A stretch of 64,000 nucleotides of DNA from Marthasterias glacialis (lineage: Eukaryota; Echinodermata; Asteroidea; Forcipulatida; Asteriidae): contig OU452233.1 of NCBI GenBank assembly GCA_911728455.2, forward strand, positions 19,720,814 to 19,784,813, read 5' to 3'. Below, piece after piece: positions 63,020 to 64,000 of the stretch. The position numbers were made by a program, and so were the translations under genes. The notes under the pieces are model-generated. The model was not told where the DNA came from. It searched no databases and saw only the letters and a program-made list of their open reading frames with translations. The number at the start of each line of letters is the position of its first letter. Within the stretch, counting starts at the first letter, position 1.

Positions 63020-63599
63020 ATAGTTGTGAGTTGATAGCGCTATTCACGGATCTTAAACAATCGCGGACAAAATAAACAAAGAAACATACAAAGCCCCAAA
63101 ACAAAACGATTCTACATCATCAGGTACAAGATGACACTAACGAAATCGAATTTTTCCATACGATTTTGAAAACACCCCTAAGATCACAATGAGACAGTGG
63201 AGTACTTTAGGAATGGCCATTAGTCTTGATGGTGTAACGATGTCTACACAAGAGGGGTTGTGGGTGATGATTGTGGGCAACATACAAATACTCGAGGGTA
63301 GACTGTGCATTACAAATAGTCACTAGAAGGACCTTGGGCTAGCATGGTGGTTTGAATGGGATAAGTCTTAATGGGGACCAGCTGTTCCATTGCTTTGTAC
63401 AATATTATTGTATTTGTGAGGCACCCAAACTAACCAAAATGTAATGTTTTACTGCAGTGTACTTTTTGAGTCGCTTCCTCCTGTGCTGTATTTACATGTA
63501 TGTTTCTTCTATAGTATCAATCGCTCCCCCCCCCAAAAAAAAAACTGTTAAAGAAATGCTTTATACTTATAAATTTGTATCAATACTTTTAAATTTGTA
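63020..63599. other. No gene recognised
   Basis: Spacer between the right module B and the inverted module C. Nothing specific seen. Confidence 0.4.
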
Positions 63600-64000
63600 T
63601 CTACATTTTGTTATCTATCTGTATCTGTCTGTCGGTCGGTCTGGGCTTACGAGAGCGCAGCATGAGTTGTATACTACAGTAACTGTGGGTTTTTCTTTAC
63701 ATTGTGGGGTGATGCTCACAATGTTTATTTATCTATTTATTTTGATGTATAACACAAGATTAAAGACAAGGGACATGGATGTATTTATCTATAAAATAAG
63801 TCTCACTGCAAAAATAAAAATAAGCTTTCCTCAAATAAAGTGAAGAATTGCCAAAATAAATTGCAGTACGTTCATAACGATCGTAACAAGTGGGGAACCA
63901 ATACAAATCGTTAGCAGATCAACCACAAACAGAATTTGAAGTGGGTGATGAATTAAATATCGTTTTTTAGCTTACATGTTTCTAGGATAAGATACACCAT
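63600..64000 (-). repeat. Flank module C (right copy), inverted, running off the window
   Basis: Reverse complement of 37965-38330. The last bases, GGATAAGATACACCAT, are the reverse complement of ATGGTGTATCTTATCC in module B, so an inverted B module is expected beyond the window edge. Confidence 0.7.

Overview
The window is animal nuclear DNA. It has AT-rich spliced genes with GT-AG introns, an abundance of transposon debris, and three gene models that I could assemble exon by exon with consistent splice phases. The mix (a THAP-DDE gene, an L1/Tx1-type LINE, hAT and piggyBac-like non-autonomous elements, ACER3- and GM2A-type lipid genes) suggests a marine invertebrate, possibly an echinoderm. 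The species is inferred and not proven.

Layout. 0-8 kb: a degenerate tRNA-like element, a coding-looking stretch with a frame break (1374-1941), a TIR element (4487-5001) and a three-exon minus-strand THAP/DDE gene of 471 codons (5241-7638). 8.4-17.1 kb: a complete ten-exon alkaline ceramidase (ACER3-like, 306 aa, plus strand). Its first intron holds a 56-bp VNTR of about 42 copies that merges into the exon 2 splice acceptor. 17.9-20.7 kb: a four-exon GM2 activator-like gene on the minus strand, tail to tail with the ceramidase. All splice phases and all eight expected cysteines are kept, but codon 113 is TAG. The two neighbours both belong to sphingolipid breakdown. 21-38 kb: no gene I can name; hAT-type MITEs with 8-bp duplications, a broken LINE reverse transcriptase, foldbacks, exon-like modules and degenerate tandem modules.

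38.3-60.7 kb: one very large, same-orientation array of a degenerate 10-bp unit (TAAATAATAC on the plus strand), about 13.6 kb of array in total. It is interrupted by a nearly full-length L1/Tx1-type LINE (minus strand, ORF1 473 aa, ORF2 with two lesions), a second truncated copy of the same LINE in the opposite orientation, two probable solo LTRs, a TTAA-flanked piggyBac-like element and an unassigned 0.3-kb island. A perfect 920-bp tandem duplication and diverged paralogous blocks show that the array grew by segmental duplication. 61-64 kb: modules homologous to those on the left side of the array, part of them inverted.

The signals most worth following are the VNTR built from copies of a 3' splice-site region, the array with its repeatedly targeted LINE, the THAP-DDE gene that has lost catalytic residues, and the single stop codon in the otherwise intact GM2A-like gene. 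All homology statements come from reading the sequence and from family knowledge; no search was run.
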